Shown piece by piece: positions 28,041 to 35,667 of a DNA stretch of 64,000 bases. The stretch's first letter is position 1, and every line of letters starts with the position of its first letter. The notes under the pieces were generated by a model. The model saw only the letters and a program-made list of their open reading frames with translations, did no database searches and was not told where the DNA came from. The translations under genes and the position numbers were made by a program. This DNA comes from Pseudomonas viridiflava (lineage in GTDB: Bacteria; Pseudomonadota; Gammaproteobacteria; Pseudomonadales; Pseudomonadaceae): assembly GCF_900602065.1 (NCBI RefSeq), contig NZ_UWFN01000285.1, positions 620,001-684,000 on the forward strand, in the 5' to 3' direction.

Positions 28041-28235
28041 TCGCTGCACATCAGCGATCGGGTTTAGTAGCCCGGACCAATAGGCGCACAGGTGTTCACT
28101 GTTATGGTGGCTGTGCGCAGGGCATCTTCGGGTGCGCCGGTTTCTCCTATTGTCCGGTCTACTAACCTGCTGCACAGCCGCCACCCTTCGTTTAGTAGCG
28201 AGGTGTGCTGGCTCCGTATCCAATAGGAGTTGTAC
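28041..28235 (+). promoter_or_regulatory. Structured leader with alternative folds before a small DUF3077-like gene
   Basis: A small hairpin (TCGCTG/CAGCGA, 28041-28057) is followed by a three-way junction. The outer stem is 28061-28084 with 28146-28167, the inner stem is GCGCACAG/CTGTGCGC (28084-28118), and a third stem is capped by TTCG (28120-28138). Both halves of the left outer arm recur just before the gene: GTTTAGTAGC at 28190 and CCAATAGG at 28220, the latter merging into the ribosome site CAATAGGAG (28221-28229). The right outer arm contains CTCCTATTG (28144-28152), an exact 9-base complement of that ribosome site. It could therefore pair either with the left arm or with the ribosome site. 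Confidence 0.65.
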
Positions 28236-28439
28236 ATGCTTAACACCAACACCGATTCAGCCGCCAAAACCATGGCCCATGCCGCCGACCTGCTGCGTTG
28301 CGCAGCCGCCACCGCCTATGAGTCCGCCGATCACTTGAGCGGCAGCAAACGCGACCTGGCGTTTTCGGTGGTGCACTTGATCGAGATGGCGCGTGGGGCC
28401 GTGGAGAAATCCCTGCTTAGCACCGAGAATCCTTTGTAG
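28236..28439 (+). CDS. Small DUF3077-like protein
   Basis: A 67-residue protein of a Pseudomonas-restricted small family (DUF3077/DUF6124-like, recognised from the pattern AADLLRCAAATAYESADHL and FSVVHLIEMARGAVEKSLL). It is predicted to be all helical, soluble and without known function. The ATG at 28236 has an AGGAG site six bases upstream; that site lies in a sequence exactly complementary to part of the structured leader. The stop codon (TAG, 28437-28439) lies inside the left arm of the following REP. Confidence 0.75.
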   Translation: MLNTNTDSAAKTMAHAADLLRCAAATAYESADHLSGSKRDLAFSVVHLIEMARGAVEKSLLSTENPL

Positions 28440-28508
28440 GAGCTGCCGAAGGCTGCGAAAGCGCTATTTCAGGCAAATCGATTTCGCAGCCTTCGGCAGC
28501 TCCTACAA
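28433..28508. repeat. REP pair, GTAGGAGCTGCCGAAGGCTGCGA family
   Basis: Facing copies with a 24-base loop; the left arm overlaps the last codons and stop of the DUF3077-like gene and the hairpin may serve as its transcript end. Confidence 0.92.
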
Positions 28509-28583
28509 GAATCCACAATCGCGCAACGCCCTTCGATAATCACAGAAACGCCCTACATAACCCCTGAACGCCCCTCCATAAAA

Positions 28584-28611
28584 TGATCGTCCATTTATTT
28601 CAGGACGATCA
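28584..28611 (+). promoter_or_regulatory. Hairpin masking the hcp ribosome site
   Basis: TGATCGTCC (28584-28592) and GGACGATCA (28603-28611) form a perfect 9-bp inverted repeat with a 10-base loop, ending 4 bases before the hcp ATG. The only AGGA ribosome-site candidate (28602-28605) is in its right arm. As RNA it would hide the ribosome site; as DNA it could be an operator. Confidence 0.6.
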
Positions 28612-28615
28612 CTCC

Positions 28616-29098
28616 ATGGCTCATCCCATTTACATGACCATCAAGGGCAAAGAACAGGGCGATATCTCCGCAGGCTGTTCGACCCAAGAATCCATGGGTA
28701 ACAAATGCCAGGAAGCACACCTGAATGAAATCATGGTGCTGTCCTACACGCACCAGATGGCGAACGTCGCCAACATCGACCGCGCCACGCACATGCCCGT
28801 CGTCATTACCAAGAACATCGACAAGTCTTCTCCCTTGCTGGCTCAAGCCTTGGCGCAACGAGAATCCATTACCTGCAAGATCGATTTCTACCGCACCACG
28901 CCCAATGGCAGCCAAGAGAAGTTCTACAGCGTCGAGATCCAGGACGCAATTATCGATAACCTGATCGTTCAGACGCCTCACGTCACCCTCGATAACGACG
29001 CCGAACCCGTCGAACAACTCGCCATCCGTTATGGCGACATTAGTTGGACCCACCACGCAGCAGGCACCAGTGGTTATAGCTATTGGGGTGAGTCCTGA
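28616..29098 (+). CDS. Hcp-family type VI secretion protein
   Basis: A 160-residue Hcp tube protein. It starts MAHPIYMTIKGKEQGDISAG, then GCSTQESMGNK and the family core HLNEIMVLSYTHQM, MPVVITKNIDKSSPLLAQAL and YSVEIQDAIIDNL. Hcp hexamers stack into the T6SS tube, and some carry effectors in their lumen. No other T6SS genes are in the window, so this is an orphan Hcp. Its stop overlaps the next start (TGATG at 29096), coupling it to the DUF4225 gene, which suggests that the latter is its cargo. The hydrophilic tail after ISWTH is short, so it is not a fused effector. Confidence 0.9.
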   Translation: MAHPIYMTIKGKEQGDISAGCSTQESMGNKCQEAHLNEIMVLSYTHQMANVANIDRATHMPVVITKNIDKSSPLLAQALAQRESITCKIDFYRTTPNGSQEKFYSVEIQDAIIDNLIVQTPHVTLDNDAEPVEQLAIRYGDISWTHHAAGTSGYSYWGES

Positions 29099-29799
29099 TG
29101 GTAGATCCTAAATCAAACACTTCCGAGACCAAGCAGCTTAAACAGGCCGCTGTTGCGCTGACGAACCACGCTTGTACATTGAGCATGCAGCACATTCAGG
29201 ATGGAATGTTGCGGCTGCAATTTAATAGGGAAGTGGCGTATTACGCGCAGGGGATTGTTCGGGATGTTGAAGGTGGGAGGAAGAGCGCTGCGGAGGGGGT
29301 TAAGGCGCTGGAGGATGAACGAAGTGGATTAAAAAAAACTGCGGATGCTCTTCAGCAAAACATCGGGTTGGCCGCTGGAATATTGCAAGTCACAGGCGGA
29401 GTCGCGATGTGCGGAGGCTCATATGGTTTGGCTTGCGGTCTTGGGCTGATAACGGCAACGCACGGGCTGAATAACATTTACGAGAACGGTACCAACCTCA
29501 TAGAAGCAAGAACCGACTCACAAGGATATGTCAGGCAGTTCCATCACTTCGTATCAAAAACCTTCGGTGGAACTGAGTTCGAAGGGAATATGACTTACGG
29601 CGCTTTAGACTTAGGGTTATCTGGATACGGAGCCTTGCGCAAAGTGCTGAAGCCGGGAACGTTGCGCCTATACAGATACGTGGAGACAGACTATATAAGA
29701 GCCTATAAAACCCTGAACGATCGAGCCTTAACATTTGATCGAGCCTCCGATCTCTCGACCGGCAATGGAATGTATCAGGAATGGAAAAAACAAGAATGA
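29098..29799 (+). CDS. DUF4225 protein, probable Hcp-linked T6SS effector
   Basis: A 233-residue protein that I recognise as DUF4225-like. Residues 1-95 are helical (YYAQGIVRDVEGGRKSAAEG). Residues 97-125 are a glycine-rich hydrophobic hairpin (IGLAAGILQVTGG, then YGLACGLGLITATHGLNNIY) that could span a membrane. The rest ends with LRLYRYVETDYIRAYKTLND and a WKK tail. It overlaps hcp by one base at the start and the first immunity-like gene by ATGA at the end. Base composition is more AT-rich than in the neighbours. The effector role, perhaps membrane-directed, is inferred from context and from the membrane-protein immunity candidates. Confidence 0.72.
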   Translation: MVDPKSNTSETKQLKQAAVALTNHACTLSMQHIQDGMLRLQFNREVAYYAQGIVRDVEGGRKSAAEGVKALEDERSGLKKTADALQQNIGLAAGILQVTGGVAMCGGSYGLACGLGLITATHGLNNIYENGTNLIEARTDSQGYVRQFHHFVSKTFGGTEFEGNMTYGALDLGLSGYGALRKVLKPGTLRLYRYVETDYIRAYKTLNDRALTFDRASDLSTGNGMYQEWKKQE

Positions 29800-30098
29800 A
29801 CAACACAGTTTTCTACATTACATTCACCTGTTTTAGCTTTTTGCTTTTCCTACCCTCACTCTGGGCTAGATTTAATTTTTCCGGCAAAAAATATACTGAT
29901 AACAAGTCACTCATTGCGAAAATCTACAACAGTGCACTTTTCTTCATTCATTTAAATTTTATACAAAATGAACAGCTGCCATTTATAGGCAATATAAAAT
30001 CTGAAACCATCGGATGGGTTTCGCTGGTGATGGCGATTTTATACATGTATGCACTTCCCACAAGACGTAACATTAAAGCATGGGGTTTCAAAAAATAG
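29796..30098 (+). CDS. Small membrane protein, candidate immunity protein 1
   Basis: A 100-residue protein with three predicted membrane helices (YITFTCFSFLLFLPSLW; IYNSALFFIHLNFI; GWVSLVMAILYMYALP). After helix 1 it has the block LWARFNFSGKKYT, shared with the next two genes. It begins within the DUF4225 stop (ATGA, 29796-29799); an in-frame ATG at 29781 would add five residues. Small polytopic proteins directly after a toxin gene are often immunity proteins for membrane-targeting effectors. The function is inferred only from position and from the paralogue array. Confidence 0.7.
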   Translation: MNNTVFYITFTCFSFLLFLPSLWARFNFSGKKYTDNKSLIAKIYNSALFFIHLNFIQNEQLPFIGNIKSETIGWVSLVMAILYMYALPTRRNIKAWGFKK

Positions 30099-30120
30099 GA
30101 CATGCCTATGCCTTGCAGGA

Positions 30121-30252
30121 AGCAACTATCGCTACATTCGCTTTGACAAAGAAATTGCACTCAAACAAACCCGAAAATGGACCTTAGGCATTGATGTCGG
30201 TGCCGACATATCGACCACACACAACATGAGCAATAAATGGAAAAAATCATGA
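30121..30252 (+). pseudogene. Orphan C-terminal fragment of a second DUF4225 gene
   Basis: The frame ending at 30252 reads SNYRYIRFDKEIALKQTRKW, continues with GIDVGADISTTHNMSNKWKK and a stop. It aligns along its whole length (41 against 42 residues) with the end of the DUF4225 protein at 29098 (YRYVETDYIRAYKT...FDRASDLSTGNGMYQEWKKQ). There is no upstream body or start. As in the intact gene, its TGA stop overlaps the next ATG as ATGA. It is a displaced effector tail, left by recombination or kept as a recombination cassette. Confidence 0.75.
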
Positions 30253-30557
30253 CTAGCACGACATTCAATCTCTGCTTCGTCGCTGGCTGCCTTTTATCGT
30301 ACTTGCCCGCGTTATGGGCAAAATTCTCCTTCAGCGGAAGAAACTATACTCAGGCAACATCAGTGGGCGCAGTTATATACAGTATATTTTTTACGTATCT
30401 ACATTGGCGATTCATCGACGCGGGAGCATTGCCATTCTTGGGAATATACGAGCGAGAGCCTATGGGATGGCTGTCGCTGTTTATGGTGTTAGAACACGCT
30501 TATGCGCTCCCCACTGAAGGCAAAATTTGGTTTTGGAACAAAAAGAAAAAAGTATAG
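30249..30557 (+). CDS. Small membrane protein, candidate immunity protein 2
   Basis: A 102-residue paralogue of the gene at 29796, with the same three-helix plan, LWAKFSFSGRNYT after helix 1, then GWLSLFMVLEHAYALP and a lysine-rich tail. It starts in the ATGA overlap with the orphan DUF4225 tail, repeating the effector-immunity junction seen at 29796. An alternative ATG is at 30237. It probably protects against a variant of the effector whose gene has been lost except for its tail. Confidence 0.68.
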   Translation: MTSTTFNLCFVAGCLLSYLPALWAKFSFSGRNYTQATSVGAVIYSIFFTYLHWRFIDAGALPFLGIYEREPMGWLSLFMVLEHAYALPTEGKIWFWNKKKKV

Positions 30558-30613
30558 CCAAGCTCTAAAAACAACAGACCTACCAAACAGTATTTTAAAA
30601 ATGGATATATACA

Positions 30614-31168
30614 ATGGACAATATAGAATTTTACATTTTATACATAACCATAACCGCATTACTATTCGCACCCTCCCTCTGGGCTAAATTCGCGCTCGGG
30701 GGCAAGAATCACACAGGCAAGAAACAGCTCATCGTTTGCCTATACAACGTAGCAGTCGTTATCGGACATCTCACCTTCGCAGACACAGGTCACCTACATT
30801 TTGTAGGGGAGACGCGCAGCCCAGTGGTAGTTAACGTTGCAGGCTACATGATATTTGCCTACATCTACGCTATGCCCCGCCCGTATCGCTACACCGTGGA
30901 AGAAAAGCGTGCAATGTTGAAGCCGGGCGAGCCAGATATTGAAATCTATACCCGCTGGGAAAATCTTTTTTACTACTTGAGGGTAGTACTTTTCGTACCA
31001 GCTTTCTGCGTCTTTTATACTTGCCTAGTCATGCTGGGTGTATGTCAATTCATCACCCTAGAGCCGCACATATTCGACATAATCCTCCTGACCATTTACT
31101 TACCAATGGTTACCGCCGTCATCATTGGTGCACTCTATGAAGGAAAGAAATACGGCCGGATTTTCTAA
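30614..31168 (+). CDS. Larger membrane protein related to the two preceding genes, candidate immunity protein 3
   Basis: A 184-residue protein. Residues 1-95 are paralogous to the two preceding proteins (FAPSLWAKFALGGKNHTGKK, then YIYAMPRPYRY in place of the YALP block). About 90 extra residues follow, with a short soluble stretch (EEKRAMLKPGEPDIEIYTRW) and two more membrane helices (VVLFVPAFCVFYTCLVMLGV and IILLTIYLPMVTAVIIGALY). It seems to be an extended member of the same immunity-like family, the last gene of the AT-rich block. Confidence 0.65.
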   Translation: MDNIEFYILYITITALLFAPSLWAKFALGGKNHTGKKQLIVCLYNVAVVIGHLTFADTGHLHFVGETRSPVVVNVAGYMIFAYIYAMPRPYRYTVEEKRAMLKPGEPDIEIYTRWENLFYYLRVVLFVPAFCVFYTCLVMLGVCQFITLEPHIFDIILLTIYLPMVTAVIIGALYEGKKYGRIF

Positions 31169-31170
31169 GC

Positions 31171-31503
31171 AGTCTAATAAGTATCCAAAAGACGGGCCTT
31201 CGCATATTCGCCAACCAACATTACACCTACATGACCTCAAACCCTCCCCTTACATGAGAAGAAAGCTATTTTTCCTAAAAAAATCTGCCGACGAAAATTG
31301 ATATACCGGGATGATCCATTATCCCAATTTTTGTTCGCGGAGCGTTTTTCCAGCCAATCCATTTTCATCTGTTAAAACGCTATCGCGAGCAAGCTCGCTC
31401 CTACAGGTCGAGATTGATTTCAACCTCGAAACCGTCGCTTCCCCAATCCCCATAAAAAAACCCGAACACAACGTCCGGGTTTTTCAGTCCATCACTCAAC
31501 CGA
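31171..31503. other. Gap after the immunity-like genes with a single REP and the aapP terminator
   Basis: No coding region is seen. A lone REP (TATCGCGAGCAAGCTCGCTC, 31378-31407) lies near the middle. Confidence 0.7.
31453..31484 (-). terminator. Terminator of the aapJQMP operon
   Basis: Read leftward, ACCCGGACG-TTGTG-TTCGGGT is followed by a seven-T run, 20 bases after the aapP stop; a shorter T run on the other side makes it weakly bidirectional. Confidence 0.88.
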
Positions 31504-32268
31504 TCAATGCAGGATCTGGCTCAGGAACAGACGCGTACGATCACTTTGTGGATTGTCGAAGAAGTCGTTCGGCGCAGCCTGTTCGACGATTTCGCCTTTG
31601 TCCATGAAGATCACGCGGTTGGCCACGGTGCGGGCGAAGCCCATTTCGTGGGTTACGCAGAGCATGGTCATGCCTTCTTCTGCCAGGCCTACCATGGTGT
31701 CCAGCACCTCTTTCACCATTTCCGGGTCGAGTGCCGAGGTCGGCTCGTCGAACAGCATGATTTTCGGCTTCATGCACAGCGCACGGGCAATCGCCACACG
31801 CTGTTGCTGACCGCCGGAAAGCTGGCCCGGGAATTTATGCGCCTGCTCTGGAATGCGTACGCGCTCCAGGTAGTGCATGGCGATTTCTTCGGCCTTTTTC
31901 TTCGGCATCTTGCGGACCCACATCGGGGCCAGCGTGCAGTTCTGCAGGATGGTCAGGTGCGGGAACAGGTTGAAGTGCTGGAACACCATGCCGACTTCAC
32001 GACGGATGGTTTCGATCTGCTTCAGGTCCGAGGTCAGTTCGGTGCCATCAACGATGATCTTGCCTTGCTGGTGCTCTTCCAGACGGTTCAGGCAACGAAT
32101 GGTCGTGGATTTGCCCGAGCCCGACGGGCCGCACAACACGATACGCTCGCCCTGACGCACGTTCAGGTTGATGTCCTTGAGCACGTGGAACTGGCCGTAC
32201 CACTTGTGGACGCCTTCCATCCGGATCATGCCTTCGGCGCCCAGAGGCTTGGTGATAACTTCACTCAT
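31504..32268 (-). CDS. aapP: Amino-acid ABC transporter ATPase AapP
   Basis: The ATPase of a polar amino-acid uptake system; it drives the AapQ-AapM channel from the cytoplasmic side. The 254-residue protein has Walker A GPSGSGKST, the Q-loop VFQHFNLFP, the ABC signature LSGGQQQR, Walker B IMLFDEPTSALD and the switch His in VTHEMGF. It starts 10 bases after aapM. It closes the operon before the terminator at 31453. Confidence 0.97.
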   Translation of the reverse strand: MSEVITKPLGAEGMIRMEGVHKWYGQFHVLKDINLNVRQGERIVLCGPSGSGKSTTIRCLNRLEEHQQGKIIVDGTELTSDLKQIETIRREVGMVFQHFNLFPHLTILQNCTLAPMWVRKMPKKKAEEIAMHYLERVRIPEQAHKFPGQLSGGQQQRVAIARALCMKPKIMLFDEPTSALDPEMVKEVLDTMVGLAEEGMTMLCVTHEMGFARTVANRVIFMDKGEIVEQAAPNDFFDNPQSDRTRLFLSQILH

Positions 32269-32278
32269 GTCAAAACTC

Positions 32279-33376
32279 CTAACGCTTGTGGCCTGTGTCC
32301 AGCTTACGTTCCAAGTGCATGGAATAGCGGGACATACCGAAACAGAAGATCCAGAACACCAGGGCCGCGAAGACGTAGCCCTCGGTGGCCATACCCAACC
32401 ACGACGGGTCGGCGGTGGCTTGCTTGACGCTGTTGAGCAGGTCGAACAGGCCGATAATGATCACCAGACTGGTGTCTTTGAACAGGGCAATGAAGGTGTT
32501 GACGATGCCGGGGATAACCATCTTCAACGCCTGCGGCAGAATCACCAGGCCCATGCTGCGCCAGTAACCAAGGCCCATGGCCGCGGCAGCTTCGTACTGC
32601 CCCTTAGGGATTGCCTGCATGCCACCCCGAACCACTTCGGCGATGTACGCCGACTGGAACAGGATCACGCCAATCAAGGCCCGCAGCAGCTTGTCGAAGT
32701 TCATCCCTTCCGGCATGAACAGCGGCAACATCACCGACGACATGAACAGCACGGTGATCAACGGCACGCCGCGCCAGAACTCGATGAACGTCACACACAC
32801 CACGCGCACTGCGGGCATGTTGGAACGACGACCCAGCGCCAGCAAAATACCCAATGGCAATGCACCGGCGATACCGACGGTGGCGATCACCAGCGTCAGC
32901 ATCAGACCGCCCCACTGGCTGGTGGCCACGTGGGTCAGACCAAACGCGCCGCCGCTCAGCAGGTAGAACGCAACAATCGGGTAAATGATCAGGAACCCAA
33001 TCGCGTAAATCGCTTTACGCGGAAACTTCGAGATGAACAGCGGTGCCGCACCGACGATTGCCAGGATGGCGGTAAGGTCCACCCTCCAGCGCAGTTCAGT
33101 CGGGAAGTAGCCGTACATGAACTGGCCAAAACGCTGTTGGATAAATACCCAGCAGGCGCCTTCCTTGGTGCAGTCAGCCCGTGTGGTACCGATCCAGTTG
33201 GCGTCCAGCAATGCCCAACTGAGAATCGGCGGAACCACCAGGTAAATCAGGTACAGCGAGAACAAGGTCAGCAGCGTGTTGATCCAGCTGGAGAACAGGT
33301 TCTGCCGCATCCAGGCCACTGGACCGAACACTTTGCCCGGTGGTGGCATATCAGGTTTGAAAGTATGAGTCGTCAT
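32279..33376 (-). CDS. aapM: Amino-acid ABC transporter permease AapM
   Basis: One of the two different permeases typical of Aap systems. The 365-residue protein has an N-terminal helix and a long extra segment (about residues 50-120) before the standard His/Glu/Gln-type permease core, including the coupling loop EVVRGGMQAIPKGQYEAAAA and GYWRSMGLVILPQALK. It lies 10 bases after aapQ and 10 before aapP. Confidence 0.95.
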   Translation of the reverse strand: MTTHTFKPDMPPPGKVFGPVAWMRQNLFSSWINTLLTLFSLYLIYLVVPPILSWALLDANWIGTTRADCTKEGACWVFIQQRFGQFMYGYFPTELRWRVDLTAILAIVGAAPLFISKFPRKAIYAIGFLIIYPIVAFYLLSGGAFGLTHVATSQWGGLMLTLVIATVGIAGALPLGILLALGRRSNMPAVRVVCVTFIEFWRGVPLITVLFMSSVMLPLFMPEGMNFDKLLRALIGVILFQSAYIAEVVRGGMQAIPKGQYEAAAAMGLGYWRSMGLVILPQALKMVIPGIVNTFIALFKDTSLVIIIGLFDLLNSVKQATADPSWLGMATEGYVFAALVFWIFCFGMSRYSMHLERKLDTGHKR

Positions 33377-33386
33377 GCGCGTTTCC

Positions 33387-34568
33387 TCACCGCTCGATCA
33401 GCGCAATGCGCTTGTTGTACCAGTTCATCAGCAGGGAAATGCTGATACTGATCGCCAGGTACACGCTCATGGTGATGGCAATTACTTCGATGGCCTGACC
33501 GGTCTGGTTAAGCACGGTACCGGCAAACAGCGACACCATTTCCGGATAACCAATAGCGGCCGCCAGCGAGGAGTTCTTCGCCAGGTTCAGGTATTGGCTG
33601 GTCAACGGCGGGATGATCACACGCAGCGCCTGCGGGATGATGACCTTGCGCAGCGTCGGCCCGGGGCGCAGGCCCAGCGAGCGAGCGGCCTCAGTCTGAC
33701 CATGGCTGACCGACTTGATACCCGAACGCACGATTTCCGCGATGAACGCGGCGGTGTAGACCGTCAGGGCCAGCGTCAGAGAGATCAGTTCCGGGATCAG
33801 TACCCAGCCGCCAACAAAGTTGAAGCCTTTGAGCTCAGGCACTTCCCAGTGCACCGGGGCACCGAAAATCAGCATGCTCAGGGCAGGAATACCCAGAAAC
33901 AGCGCCAGGCCAGCCCAGAACTTGTGGAATGGTTCGCCGGTCGCTTCAAAGCGCTTGTTGGCCCAGCGGGTCATCGCCACGATCGCCACGATCGCCACAA
34001 TGATGCTGGTCACGAATGGCCAGGCACCTTCGGCGGCGATAGCGCTCGGCATGTTCAAACCACGGCTGCTGATAAAGAACATGTCGAAGTAACCGTGCGC
34101 TTGCCTTGGACCCGGCAGGGTCAGGAAGACGGCGGTGTACCAGAACAGGATTTGCAGCAACGGCGGGATGTTACGGAAGACTTCCACATAGACGGTTGCC
34201 AGCTTGCTGATCATCCAGTTCGGTGACAAGCGTGCAACGCCGATGATGAAGCCCAGGATCGTGGCCAGGAAAATACCAATGACCGACACCAGCAGCGTGT
34301 TAAGCAAGCCAATGACAAACACGCGGGCATAGCTGTCCGCTTCCGTGTAATCGATCAAATGCTGCGCAATGCCAAACCCGGCACTGCGTTCAAGAAATCC
34401 GAAACCCGAGGTAATACCACGGTGCTGGAGGTTGGTCTGGGTGTTGTCGAACATGAACCAGCCCAACGAGACCACCGCCAATACGGTGATGATCTGAAAT
34501 AACCACGCGCGCACTTTTGGGTCGCTCAAAGAGAGCTTTTGCTTGGGTGCGACGATTTGCTTTTCCAT
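33387..34568 (-). CDS. aapQ: Amino-acid ABC transporter permease AapQ
   Basis: The second permease, 393 residues. The coupling loop is EIVRSGIKSVSHGQTEAARS followed by GLRPGPTLRKVIIPQALR. The long insertion between the first helix pair and the core (about residues 110-230) is typical of AapQ. It follows aapJ after 70 bases that contain a strong hairpin, which probably lowers its expression relative to the binding protein. Confidence 0.95.
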   Translation of the reverse strand: MEKQIVAPKQKLSLSDPKVRAWLFQIITVLAVVSLGWFMFDNTQTNLQHRGITSGFGFLERSAGFGIAQHLIDYTEADSYARVFVIGLLNTLLVSVIGIFLATILGFIIGVARLSPNWMISKLATVYVEVFRNIPPLLQILFWYTAVFLTLPGPRQAHGYFDMFFISSRGLNMPSAIAAEGAWPFVTSIIVAIVAIVAMTRWANKRFEATGEPFHKFWAGLALFLGIPALSMLIFGAPVHWEVPELKGFNFVGGWVLIPELISLTLALTVYTAAFIAEIVRSGIKSVSHGQTEAARSLGLRPGPTLRKVIIPQALRVIIPPLTSQYLNLAKNSSLAAAIGYPEMVSLFAGTVLNQTGQAIEVIAITMSVYLAISISISLLMNWYNKRIALIER

Positions 34569-34596
34569 GAAGTGCCCCAGGAAAAATGAAACAAAA

Positions 34597-34632
34597 CGGC
34601 GCCCGACAGCCGGTGAAGGCTGGCGGGCGCCG
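34597..34632 (-). promoter_or_regulatory. Hairpin between aapJ and aapQ
   Basis: CGGCGCCCG(A)CAGCC...GGCTGGCGGGCGCCG is a very stable stem just after the aapJ stop, without a T-run. Such hairpins commonly protect the binding-protein message and reduce read-through into the permease genes. Confidence 0.8.
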
Positions 34633-34638
34633 GGTCAA

Positions 34639-35667
34639 TCAACGAATTGGTGGAGCGTACTGGATGCCGCCGGCATTCCACAGAGCGTTCTGGCCGCGCT
34701 TGATTTTCAGCGGGGTGGATTCGCCCAGGTTGCGTTCAAACACTTCGCCGTAGTTACCGACTTGTTTGACGATTTGTACTACCCAGTCTTTCGGCAGTTT
34801 CAGGTCGGCACCGTAAGCGCCATCAGCACCCAGCATACGGGCAACGTCAGGGTTCTTGGTGGACTTGGCTTCAGCTTCAACGTTTTTCGAAGTCACTTTG
34901 GCTTCTTCGGCGTTGAGCATTGCGAACAGGGTCCATTTCACAATGGAGAACCACTCTTCGTCGCCTTTACGCACGACTGGGCCCAGAGGTTCTTTGGAGA
35001 TAACTTCTGGCAGAACCACGTAGTCAGCCGGGCTGGCCAGTTTGCTGCGCTGTGCGTACAGCTGCGACTGGTCGGAAGTCAGCACGTCGCAACGGCCGCC
35101 TTCCAGGGACTTGGCGCTTTCGTCAGAGGTGTCGAAAGTGATCGGGGTGTATTTCAGACCGTTCGAACGGAAGTAGTCGGAAACGTTAAGCTCGGTGGTA
35201 GTACCAGCCTGGATACAGATGGTCGCGCCATCCAGTTCCTTGGCGGACTTGACGCCCAGCTTGTTATTTACCAGGAAGCCGATGCCGTCGTAGTAAGTCA
35301 CACCAGCGAATACCAGACCCATGCCCGAATCGCGGGAGCTGGTCCAGGTGGTGTTACGCGACAGGATGTCGATCTCGCCCGATTGCAGCGCGGTGAAACG
35401 CTCTTTGGCGTTCAGTTGGCTGAATTTTACTTTGGTGGCGTCACCGAAAACGGCAGCAGCAACAGCGCGGCAGACGTCGGCGTCGATACCGGTGATCTTG
35501 CCGGTAGCATCAGGAACGGAGAAACCTGGCAAACCGTCGCTCACACCGCACTGTACGAAGCCTTTCTTCTGAATGGCGTCCAGTGTTGCGCCCGCCTGAG
35601 CGAAACTGCTAACACCGAGTGCTGCTGCAGCGGCTACTACGGCCAGGGTGGATTTCAACATCTTCAT
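34639..35667 (-). CDS. aapJ: Amino-acid ABC transporter periplasmic binding protein AapJ
   Basis: A 342-residue binding protein with a Sec signal peptide (MKMLKSTLAVVAAAAALGVS, cleavage at QAGA) and a bilobed SBP_bac_3 fold: GFVQCGVSDGLPGFSVPD at the first strand, TGIDADVCRAVAAAVFGD and IDILSRNTTWTSSRD in the ligand cleft. It captures polar L-amino acids in the periplasm for AapQMP. The ribosome site GGAGGTTTGA is strong. Transcription probably starts far upstream at a sigma-54 promoter (35997-36012). Confidence 0.97.
   Translation of the reverse strand: MKMLKSTLAVVAAAAALGVSSFAQAGATLDAIQKKGFVQCGVSDGLPGFSVPDATGKITGIDADVCRAVAAAVFGDATKVKFSQLNAKERFTALQSGEIDILSRNTTWTSSRDSGMGLVFAGVTYYDGIGFLVNNKLGVKSAKELDGATICIQAGTTTELNVSDYFRSNGLKYTPITFDTSDESAKSLEGGRCDVLTSDQSQLYAQRSKLASPADYVVLPEVISKEPLGPVVRKGDEEWFSIVKWTLFAMLNAEEAKVTSKNVEAEAKSTKNPDVARMLGADGAYGADLKLPKDWVVQIVKQVGNYGEVFERNLGESTPLKIKRGQNALWNAGGIQYAPPIR

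Noticed and set aside
28061..28167. The long inverted repeat as an integron attC site or transposon end
   Set aside because: No core matching GTTRRRY/RYYYAAC in the right places and no integrase or transposase nearby; the link to the ribosome site of the next gene explains the layout better.
30049..30252. A 67-codon gene starting at 30049
   Set aside because: Its first part is read out of frame from the end of the first immunity-like gene; only the last 43 codons are meaningful, as an orphan DUF4225 tail.
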